NCBI GenBank assembly: GCA_021733925.1 | Contig: JAIPJY010000051.1 | Location: 1 to 50,763, forward strand | Length of the DNA stretch: 50,763 nucleotides | Direction: 5' to 3' | Source of the DNA: Prosthecobacter sp. | GTDB taxonomy: Bacteria; Verrucomicrobiota; Verrucomicrobiia; Verrucomicrobiales; Verrucomicrobiaceae | In this document: in pieces, positions 43,112-50,763 of the stretch | Layout of the letters: each line of letters opens with the position of its first letter | Position numbering within the stretch: the first letter of the stretch is position 1 | Translations under genes and position numbers: made by a program | The notes under the pieces: model-generated | Databases searched by the model: none | Seen by the model: the letters and a program-made list of their open reading frames with translations, nothing else | Told to the model about the DNA's origin: nothing

Positions 43112-43845
43112 AGCACCTGCTTATGTCCGCCGCAGTGCTGGTGGCTGGCCTGGCCACAGCCCAGCAGCCTGCACCTCCTGCTGCCGCACGCCTGCAGCAG
43201 ATGGAAAGCATCTACCAGAAGGAGCTGAGCGCACGGCATATCCCCTTGCTGGGCAAGTATCTCATCGAACTGCAAAGGCAGGCCGCCACCGCCATCGACA
43301 CGACGGCCTACACCGCTGAAATCGCCCGCATCCAGCAGATCATCAGCGCAGGCGGAGTGCTGGATCTAATCGCCACACAGCAGGCGCAGTCCGGCACCAT
43401 GCCCATGCCGGCGCCGATGCCACCCCCGGTGCCCATCGAGCAAAAACAGGCCCTCATTGCGCTGTCACCCGCGCTGGCCCAGAAGGTCTCCCCCAAAGCA
43501 CCTGCAGATGCGCAAACGGCTACCGTCGGCGAGATCGAGTGGCGCATTGAATTTATCGCTGCGGGCACCTATGACATCCTGCTGCATTATGCCTGTCCGG
43601 AACTGGCGGAACCGCTGAAGATCGTGGTCGAATGCAACGGTCAGACTCTCACAAAAGAACTGGAGGTCGAGCGTGTGACCAAAGATGCCCAGTCTTTCCG
43701 TATCCTGAGACTCGGCAGCCTGACCTTGACCAGTGACCTTCGCGGCGAAACACTGCGCCTCAGCGCCGGTGATCAAGCCAGCCCGCAACTCATCGTCAAA
43801 AGCCTGCTCATCACCCGGCCGCGACCTCCCGCCCTCAATCCCTAG
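43108..43845 (+). CDS. Exported helical/beta-sandwich protein, third of the related set
   Basis: The 245-residue protein has a signal peptide (MKHLLMSAAVLVAGLATAQ). A helical part (about 25-85) is followed by a Met/Pro-rich linker (MPMPAPMPPPVPIEQ, about 96-110) and a beta domain (about 135-240) opening AAGTYDILLHYACPE and including LRLGSLTLTSDLRGETLRL. The order and sandwich pattern match the two preceding genes, but it lacks the SNase part. Its start has GGAGG about 9 nt upstream, one of the few good ribosome-binding sites in the window, and overlaps the previous stop by 4 nt. The function is unknown. Confidence 0.72.
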   Translation: MKHLLMSAAVLVAGLATAQQPAPPAAARLQQMESIYQKELSARHIPLLGKYLIELQRQAATAIDTTAYTAEIARIQQIISAGGVLDLIATQQAQSGTMPMPAPMPPPVPIEQKQALIALSPALAQKVSPKAPADAQTATVGEIEWRIEFIAAGTYDILLHYACPELAEPLKIVVECNGQTLTKELEVERVTKDAQSFRILRLGSLTLTSDLRGETLRLSAGDQASPQLIVKSLLITRPRPPALNP

Positions 43846-43849
43846 CGCC

Positions 43850-45157
43850 ATGCGTTTTGTCCTTCCGTTTATCCTCATTGTCCTCGCTCTAGGCACACTG
43901 CCTTCCTGCAAGCGAATCGAGGCCAAGCTGCGCCGCCTTGCCGAGCAGAGCGGCGTCACCCCGAAGCCGCCACCGCCCAAACCCGAGGAGCCCGTCCTGA
44001 CCGCTGAAGAGCAGGCGATCGAAAAGAAACTGCAAGAGACCGCCCTGCTGGAGGCCGCCGCGCCCGAGACTCCGGTGGCTCCAGAATTTGAACTCAACAA
44101 ATCCTCCGTCGTCTCCATCCTTGGCTACCATGATTTCAAAGACCGCGGCGGCAGCCCCATGCTTATCTCTGCGGCGAAGTTCCGGGCGCAGATGCAGGCC
44201 ATCAAGGACTCCAAGATCCCCGTCATTCCGTTCAGCGAAATGATGGCGTGGAAGCGCGGAGAAAAAAACATTCCCGAGGAGGCCATCGTCATCACCATGG
44301 ATGACGGCTGGGAGGGTGTGTACACCTATGCCTATCCGGTGCTGCGTGAGCTCGGCTTCCCTTTCACCATCTACCTGTACAAGAACTATGTGGGCGGCGC
44401 CGGCCGTTCCATGAGCTGGGTGCAGATCAAAGAGATGATGGAACATGGCTGTGAAGTCGGCAGCCACAGTGTCTCCCATGCGAGCCTCAAGACTCCCCCC
44501 AAGAATTTGAAGACGGATGCTGACAAGCAGCAATGGGTCTTGGCTGAGCTCAAGGATTCGCGGGATTTCCTGGAACAAAACCTGCACACCAAGTGCCTCT
44601 CTTTCGCCTACCCTTGTGGCAGCTTTGACGACGCCATCTTGGAGACCGGGCTGCAGATCGGCTACGAATCACTCGTCACAGTCAACGGCCAGAAAGTCAG
44701 CTGGGACACCCCCAACGGCAAGCTGGGCCGCTACATCGTCCATGGTGACAACGACATCAATTTCAAGCTCGCCACCAGCTTCCGCGGCCGCGGTGATGTC
44801 GGCTCCAATAAATTCCTGGTCGCTGACGCCAAGAACGACCAAGGCGAACAGTTGATCCAGCTCAAGCCCAAGCCTGATGCCGTCATCACCGAGCGCCGCC
44901 CGCTGATCGAAGCGGATTTGAAAAAAATCGGCACCATCCTGCCGGAGAGCGTCAAGCTGCGCATCGCCGGACTCGGCACCGTGCCTGTGGATTACGACCC
45001 GGCCACGATGGTCGTACGCTTCCAGTTCCCCTACAAGCTGCGCCGGGAGGATTGCGCCCTCAGCCTCAGCTTTCAGCGTGACGCCACCCAGCCTGCCGAA
45101 GTCGTGAGCTGGCGCTTCAAGATTGACCTTGAGGCGGCGTATATGCCCCCTCCTTAG
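43850..45157 (+). CDS. Polysaccharide deacetylase (NodB-homology) lipoprotein
   Basis: The 435-residue protein has a signal ending LGTLPSC, a lipobox-like site with Cys20, then a Pro/Glu-rich linker (about 38-80). The NodB domain (about 85-300) shows TMDDGWEG (T149, with catalytic/metal Asp D151-D152), SHSVSH with metal His H206 and H210, and AYPCG (253-257) as the third motif. It would N-deacetylate a surface or wall polysaccharide in the periplasm. The C-terminal part (about 310-435) is beta-rich and family-unassigned. The start is the ATG at 43850, 4 bp after the preceding gene, so it belongs to the same operon as the three helical/sandwich proteins. Confidence 0.88.
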   Translation: MRFVLPFILIVLALGTLPSCKRIEAKLRRLAEQSGVTPKPPPPKPEEPVLTAEEQAIEKKLQETALLEAAAPETPVAPEFELNKSSVVSILGYHDFKDRGGSPMLISAAKFRAQMQAIKDSKIPVIPFSEMMAWKRGEKNIPEEAIVITMDDGWEGVYTYAYPVLRELGFPFTIYLYKNYVGGAGRSMSWVQIKEMMEHGCEVGSHSVSHASLKTPPKNLKTDADKQQWVLAELKDSRDFLEQNLHTKCLSFAYPCGSFDDAILETGLQIGYESLVTVNGQKVSWDTPNGKLGRYIVHGDNDINFKLATSFRGRGDVGSNKFLVADAKNDQGEQLIQLKPKPDAVITERRPLIEADLKKIGTILPESVKLRIAGLGTVPVDYDPATMVVRFQFPYKLRREDCALSLSFQRDATQPAEVVSWRFKIDLEAAYMPPP

Positions 45158-45244
45158 TCCCCTTTCACGGCTTGATTCGTCCCGCCTTCGCAGTTGCCAT
45201 GCGTGGGCTGCTGCCGACTATCCCGCGCCCCATACTTTTTACCG

Positions 45245-46678
45245 ATGTTCTCCGCCCTCTCAGAAAAACTCGAAAGCGCTTTCAAAAAGCTGCGCGGCCA
45301 GGCCCGCATCAGTGAATCCAATGTCAGCGATGCCATGCAGGAAATCCGCCTGGCCCTGCTGGAGGCGGATGTGGACTTCAAAGTCGCCAAAGATCTCGTC
45401 GAGACCGTCAGCAAGCAGTCGATCGGCGCTGAGGTGCTGCTCAAAGTTTCTCCGGGGCAGCAGATCGTCAAAATTTTCCATGATGAACTGGTCAAGCTGC
45501 TGGGCAGTGATGCCAGTGCGCTGAACGTCGATCCACCGCAACGCATTCTGATGACCGGCCTCAATGGTGCTGGTAAAACGACGACTTCCGCCAAGCTGGC
45601 GAACTGGCTCAAAAAGCAGGGGCGCCGCCCGCTGCTCCTTGCGCTCGATCTTTACCGCCCTGCCGCCATCAAGCAGCTGCAGGTGCTCGGCCAGCAGATC
45701 AATGTGCCCGTATTTGCACCTGCCGCAGGTGAGACCGATCCGGTGAAGGCCGCCAAGGCAGCCATGGTCTGGCTCAAGGAACAGGGCAGCGGCGTCGCCA
45801 TCTTCGACACCGCCGGTCGTCAGGATCTCGATGAAGAGCTGCTCGCGGAACTCAAACGCGTGCGTGCCGTGGTGGAGCCGAATGAAGTCCTGCTGGTGGC
45901 CGATGCGGCCACGGGTCAGCAGGCCGTGAGCGTGGCGCAGAAATTCAACGCCGCCGTCGGCATCACGGGTCTGATCATGACCAAGCTGGACGGTGACGCC
46001 CGTGGGGGGGCACTGCTCTCCATGCGTCAGGTCACGGGCTGCGCAGTCAAATTCCTCGGTGTGGGTGAAAAGGTCGAACAGCTCGAAGTTTTCCATCCCG
46101 ACCGCATGGCGCAGCGCATCCTCGGCATGGGCGATGTGGTGGGACTCGTGGAGAAAGCCTCCGAAGAAATCGACGAGAAGGAGGCCATGAAACTGGCCGC
46201 CCGCATGCAGTCGAACAAATTCGATTTCACCGACATGCTGGCGCAGCTGCGCATGATGAAGAAGCTCGGACCCATCGGCGGGATCCTTGGCATGCTCCCG
46301 GGCATGGGCAAGATGAAGGACATGATCGGGGCCGACGGCGACAAGCGCATGAAGCACGTCGAGGCGCTCATCCTTTCAATGACGCCGAAGGAGCGGCAGC
46401 GCCCGGAAATCATCAACGGCCAGCGCCGCAAGCGCATCTGCAACGGGGCAGGACGCCCGGTGATGGAAATGAACCAGCTGCTCAAGCAGTTCGAAATGAT
46501 GAAAAAGCTCATGAGCAACAAAGGCATGATGGCCCAGATGATGGGTGGCATGATGGGCGGCGGCGGTGGTGGTGGCGGCATGGGAGGACTCGGTGGTCTG
46601 GGAGGGATGCTCGGAGGCGGTGGCGGCGGCAAGATGCCCAAGCTTCCGCCCGGCATGAAGTTCCCCGGCAAATTCTAA
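45245..46678 (+). CDS. ffh: Signal recognition particle protein Ffh (SRP54)
   Basis: The 477-residue protein has an N-domain (about 1-85), the SRP GTPase with P-loop GLNGAGKTTT near 104-113, DTAGR near 187-191 and TKLDGDARGG near 246-255, then a Met-rich M-domain (about 300-425) with the RNA-binding block RRKRICNGAG and VMEMNQLLKQF. A long Gly/Met-rich tail ends KLPPGMKFPGKF. It binds signal sequences and 4.5S RNA and delivers ribosomes to FtsY at the membrane. I chose ATG 45245 (MFSALSEKLESAF), the usual Ffh N-terminus; the frame is open to 45194. It lies upstream of the lipid A genes on the same strand with a 22-bp gap. Confidence 0.96.
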   Translation: MFSALSEKLESAFKKLRGQARISESNVSDAMQEIRLALLEADVDFKVAKDLVETVSKQSIGAEVLLKVSPGQQIVKIFHDELVKLLGSDASALNVDPPQRILMTGLNGAGKTTTSAKLANWLKKQGRRPLLLALDLYRPAAIKQLQVLGQQINVPVFAPAAGETDPVKAAKAAMVWLKEQGSGVAIFDTAGRQDLDEELLAELKRVRAVVEPNEVLLVADAATGQQAVSVAQKFNAAVGITGLIMTKLDGDARGGALLSMRQVTGCAVKFLGVGEKVEQLEVFHPDRMAQRILGMGDVVGLVEKASEEIDEKEAMKLAARMQSNKFDFTDMLAQLRMMKKLGPIGGILGMLPGMGKMKDMIGADGDKRMKHVEALILSMTPKERQRPEIINGQRRKRICNGAGRPVMEMNQLLKQFEMMKKLMSNKGMMAQMMGGMMGGGGGGGGMGGLGGLGGMLGGGGGGKMPKLPPGMKFPGKF

Positions 46679-46700
46679 CCTTCCTTTTTCCAACCTGATC

Positions 46701-47650
<950 letters not shown>

Positions 47651-47654
<4 letters not shown>

Positions 47655-48781
47655 ACCGCATCTTCATCATCGCAGGCGAAGTCAGCGGCGACACCCATGC
47701 GGCGGGACTCCTGCGTGAATTGAAAGTCCTTGAGCCTGACATGCTGGTCGTCGGACTGGGCGGTCCGAAGATGCGTGAAGTGGTCGGCGATGGGATTGAA
47801 GACTGGGTCGAAACGGCTGGCGTCGTCGGGTTGTGGGAAGTGGTGAAGATGTATCGCTACTTCAAAGAGAAGATGGATGCCGTGCTGGACTCCATCCTCG
47901 ATCAAAAGCCCGAGGCGGTGATCCTCGTGGATTATCCCGGCTTCAATCTGCGATTGGCCAAAAGCCTGCGCACCGCCGGCTACAAGGGACGCATCCTCTA
48001 CTATATCAGCCCGCAGGTCTGGGCCTGGAAAAAGGGCCGCGTGAAGACCATGGCGCAGGTGCTCAACCTCATGATCTGCATCTTCCCCTTCGAGAAGGAG
48101 TTTTATGAGAAGAGCGGACTGCGCACCGAATTCAGCGGGCATCCCATGGTGGACCGTGTGGTGACGCTGAAACGCGAATGGAAACGCGAGCCCGGCCTTG
48201 TCGGCTGGTTTCCCGGGAGCCGGCTCAACGAAGTGCGCCGGTTGTTTCCCATCATGATGGACGCCGCCAAGATCATCAAAGCCGCCCTGCCCAGCACCCG
48301 CTTCGCCGTCTCCGCCGCCAACGAAACGCTCGCCGGATTCATGCGCAACATGACCGACGAGCATGGCATGCCCGAAGCGAAGCGCTGGATCGAGACCGGC
48401 ACGGTCTATGATCTGATGCAGCGTTCTCAGGCTGGAGCCGTCGCCTCAGGCACGGCAACGCTGGAAGCCGCCTGCTTTGGCCTGCCCTACACGCTGGTCT
48501 ACAATGTGAGCTGGCCAACCTACGTCATCGGCAAGCTGGTGGTTCGCATCAAGCATCTGGGCATCGTCAACATTCTGGCCAAACGTGAAGTGGTGAGAGA
48601 ACTCGTGCAGGGTGACCTCAACGCGGATTCACTCGCCCAAGCCACCCTCGAACTGCTCAACAACGCCGCCGAGCGAGAGCAACTGCAGCGTGAACTGGCG
48701 GAGGTGGTCTCAACCCTCGGCAGCGGCGGAGCTTACACGCGCGCGGCCCAGGCGGTGCATGAAGTTTTGTCGGCCGTGTAA
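47651..48781 (+). CDS. lpxB: Lipid-A-disaccharide synthase LpxB
   Basis: At 376 residues it has the usual LpxB length. It begins IFIIAGEVSGDTHAAGLL, followed by GLGGPKMR, VDYPGFNLRLAKSLR, YYISPQVWAWKKGR, FPFEKEFYEKSGL, EFSGHPMVD (with the conserved His) and GSRLNEVRRLFPIM, and later SGTATLEAACFGLPYTLVYN. This GT19 peripheral membrane glycosyltransferase joins UDP-2,3-diacylglucosamine and lipid X to form the tetraacyl disaccharide. ATGA overlap with the GnnA-like gene shows translational coupling. No lpxA, lpxC, lpxD or lpxK is in the window. Confidence 0.95.
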
Positions 48782-49034
48782 TATGGCGGAGGCGAGGCAC
48801 TTCCATGTTCAATCGGAAGCGAATTCGGCGGGTCTCATTGTCAGCCTTATCAGCAATGCTCACGCGGCTGATCGCTCGGCACGCATGCCCAATTTGCAAT
48901 CATTTTACATTTTGCCTCATCTGCATGCTTGGCTTCGTTTTCTGCACCGGTCGGCATCTAATCCTAAAACAATGTGTCAACTTGGATACGTTGCAGAATT
49001 TGCTTCATGAAAACCCTCCTTAGCATTCTGATGA

Positions 49035-50372
49035 ATGCTAAACTCTTACAGTGCTGCCAAGGATAACAGGTTTCTTTTCACGACATTTTGCAAATTTCGG
49101 GTGCGCGTGGCGAAACTGATCATGGTCATGATGGGCTGCTGGCAGGTGGTGCCAGTGGCGCAGGCTGCGACGTTGACGTGGGATATTGGCCCTTTTGATG
49201 GTGGCATTACCACGGGTGGCAATGGAACATGGACGAATGGGCTGGGTGGCTGGAACACCGGCAGCGGCAATACCATCTGGCACAATGCCACGCCGGATTC
49301 CGCCACCTTTCGCGGGTTAATGGGAACGGTAACCTTGGGGGGGGCCGTGACCGTCGGGAACATAGTGTTTAATTCTCCGTACACCTTGGCGGGTGGAGGG
49401 AACACACTCACGCTTTCGCATTCTACGATCACTGTCAACGCTGCAGCGACGATCAGTGCCACTCTCGGCGGCAGCACAGGTCTGCTCAAGAGCGGCACAG
49501 AGACGCTGACTCTTTCCGGCTCGAATACCTACACAGGTGTCACCACAATCAATGCTGGCATTCTTGGGGTGTCGGTTTTTGCAGATGGGGGCAGTTCAAG
49601 CGGGATCGGTGCCGCCAGCAATGACGCTGCCAATCTGGTGCTCAACGGCGGCGTTCTTAGAAACACTGCAGGCCCTGCAACCACTGACCGCCTTTTTTCT
49701 GTGGGACTGAACGGCGGCAGGATTGAAACTCCTTATGCTAACCTGAATTTTACCAACACCGGTGCCATTGGTTTCAACGGTCAGTCCGGCGCCAGAACTT
49801 TGACTCTGTCAGGCTTCATGAGGATGGCCCCCGTCATTGGCGACGGTGGAGGAGCCACCTCGCTGGTGATCGACACACCTGGATACCAAGTCACCCTTGT
49901 GGGTAATAATACCTACAGCGGCACCACAACCATAACTCCTGGCTCGTTACTCAAAGTGGGCGAAGGCGGCACATCTGGCAGTCTGGGAACGGGTGACGTG
50001 ATCCTCAATGGATTCATCGTATTCTCACGCTCAGACACGGTGACTGTAGCCAACAACATCTCAGGAATCAGCGCCCTGGATATAGCCAATCCCAGCAGCG
50101 GTGTCACCATCCTAACCGGCAATAACAGCTACATCTACGGCACCACCATCAGAGGTGGCACGCTACGTGTCTCCATCCTCGCAGACGGCGGCATGCCAAG
50201 TAACATTGGTGCGTCGAGCAACAGTGCCAGCAAAATGTCAATCCAGGGGGGGTGCTTCAGTACGTGGGCATTGGGGCCAGCACAGACCGCCTTTTCCTGC
50301 TGGGTTACATGGGGGCTACACTCGACGCCTCTGGAACTGGGGCGCTTCACTTTACCAACACGGGCAGTCTGA
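49035..50372 (+). CDS. Autotransporter-associated beta-strand repeat protein, N-terminal part (frameshifted)
   Basis: The protein has a signal-like stretch (LIMVMMGCWQVVPVAQAA, cleaved near 44), then TLTWD and Gly/Asn/Thr-rich repeats of the PATR type: STGLLKSGTETLTLSGSNTY followed by TGVTTINAGIL, and VGNNTYSGTTTITPGSLL. Each unit also carries a TDRLFSVGLNGG block. This is a passenger of a surface autotransporter-like protein. After IQGG at 50246-50252 (a run of seven G) the frame loses the repeat pattern and stops at 50372, while the repeat continues in the next frame. The start is uncertain: ATG 49035 sits inside an 8-bp hairpin (49020-49041), and GTG 49101 or 49107 would also keep the signal. 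Confidence 0.72.
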   Translation: MLNSYSAAKDNRFLFTTFCKFRVRVAKLIMVMMGCWQVVPVAQAATLTWDIGPFDGGITTGGNGTWTNGLGGWNTGSGNTIWHNATPDSATFRGLMGTVTLGGAVTVGNIVFNSPYTLAGGGNTLTLSHSTITVNAAATISATLGGSTGLLKSGTETLTLSGSNTYTGVTTINAGILGVSVFADGGSSSGIGAASNDAANLVLNGGVLRNTAGPATTDRLFSVGLNGGRIETPYANLNFTNTGAIGFNGQSGARTLTLSGFMRMAPVIGDGGGATSLVIDTPGYQVTLVGNNTYSGTTTITPGSLLKVGEGGTSGSLGTGDVILNGFIVFSRSDTVTVANNISGISALDIANPSSGVTILTGNNSYIYGTTIRGGTLRVSILADGGMPSNIGASSNSASKMSIQGGCFSTWALGPAQTAFSCWVTWGLHSTPLELGRFTLPTRAV

Positions 50373-50763
50373 TCTACAGCCTCACCTCAGCACGCACCCT
50401 TACTCTTACCGGAACCAATACGGACAATAACTCTTTCTCCCCCATCATTGCTGATGCGGGAGATGCTACTTCCGTGACCAAGTCAGGCATCGGCACATGG
50501 GGGCTTGTAGGTGCCAGTACTTACACAGGTGTGACCATGATCACTGGCGGTGTTCTCTACGCTGACTTTCTCGCAAATGGCGGCAGCGTCAGCAACATCG
50601 GGGCATCCACGAATGCTGCCACCAATCTGGTGCTGAACGGCGGCACCTTGCAATACACCGGCGGAGCCACCAGCACGGATCGGCTGTTCAGTGTTGGCAG
50701 CAGTGGCGGCACCCTGGACGCCTCAGGTACCGGAGCGGTGAAATTCACCAACACCGGCAGCAT
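50252..50763 (+). CDS. Continuation of the autotransporter repeat protein in a shifted frame (3' cut by window edge)
   Basis: From the G7 tract onward the repeat resumes one base out of phase: VLQYVGIGASTDRLFLLGYM, ALHFTNTGSL, then GIGTWGLVGASTYTGVTMIT and LQYTGGATSTDRLFSVGSSG. The frame stays open to the window end with no stop. The units match those before the break in length and order, so one missing base explains the split. Either the gene is broken, the tract is slippery, or the read lost a G. Confidence 0.75.
   Translation, partial: MLQYVGIGASTDRLFLLGYMGATLDASGTGALHFTNTGSLIYSLTSARTLTLTGTNTDNNSFSPIIADAGDATSVTKSGIGTWGLVGASTYTGVTMITGGVLYADFLANGGSVSNIGASTNAATNLVLNGGTLQYTGGATSTDRLFSVGSSGGTLDASGTGAVKFTNTGS

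Noticed and set aside
48805-49023. 72-codon frame between lpxB and the repeat protein
   Set aside because: Cys/His/Phe-rich with no clear signal or domain; the 48782-49034 spacer is more likely noncoding with a promoter.

Overview
The window reads as a chromosomal segment of a Verrucomicrobiota bacterium, most likely a Verrucomicrobiae/Prosthecobacter-like free-living heterotroph. The signs are paired DUF1501 and DUF1549/DUF1553 proteins, exported Gfo/Idh oxidoreductases, a CxPxR sulfatase, a ceramidase-like enzyme, a c-type cytochrome with a DUF6797-like body, an autotransporter-associated beta-strand repeat protein, and an LPS pathway (LpxB, PagL-like, MsbA-like). Base composition is GC-rich. 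Shine-Dalgarno motifs are nearly absent: of about 20 start regions read by eye, only the one at 43108 has a well-placed GGAGG. Taxonomy is inferred from gene content; no marker search was possible.

Layout. 1-5.4 kb: the end of a sugar-acid module (KDG-kinase-like PfkB protein plus a 2-hydroxyacid dehydrogenase), a PagL-like outer-membrane enzyme, a serine hydrolase and a ClC channel with CBS domains. 5.7-14.3 kb: a large exported cytochrome protein, ruvA, htpG, a YidB-like protein, a Phd/PIN toxin-antitoxin pair and an FtsX-like permease. This part carries most of the repeats. 14.4-24.1 kb: an MsbA-like exporter with an SGNH-like exported partner, an alcohol dehydrogenase, a second PIN module in toxin-first order, a dimethylformamidase-like protein and a divergent DUF1501 protein. 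24.1-32.3 kb: a GIY-YIG protein, an unrecognised conserved-looking basic protein, tRNA-Gln(CUG), an alanine/sodium symporter, an exported oxidoreductase, and a DUF1549/1553-DUF1501 operon. 32.4-40.7 kb: a ceramidase-like enzyme, a nitroreductase, an L,D-transpeptidase, a sugar isomerase, a sulfatase and an esterase-propeller fusion. 40.9-48.8 kb: a long co-directional block of three related exported helical/beta-sandwich proteins (one ending in an SNase-like domain), a polysaccharide deacetylase, ffh, a GnnA-like oxidoreductase and lpxB. 49.0 kb to the end: a giant autotransporter-type repeat protein broken by a frameshift at a G7 tract.

How it fits together. Much of the window is envelope biology: lipid A synthesis, transport and deacylation, peptidoglycan cross-linking, polysaccharide deacetylation and surface repeat proteins. 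The rest is mainly scavenging of sulfated or lipid-like organic matter. The best candidates for something undescribed are the overlapping 40866-45157 gene block; the dispersed intergenic repeat families (A: a CCGCAC/GTGCGG hairpin with a fixed tail, five copies all in one orientation; B: CCGGCTAAAGCCGGGACTAC; C: CTTTGGA..GCGG..CCGCTTTCG); and the GnnA-like gene overlapping lpxB. I saw no insertion sequence, prophage, CRISPR array or rRNA.
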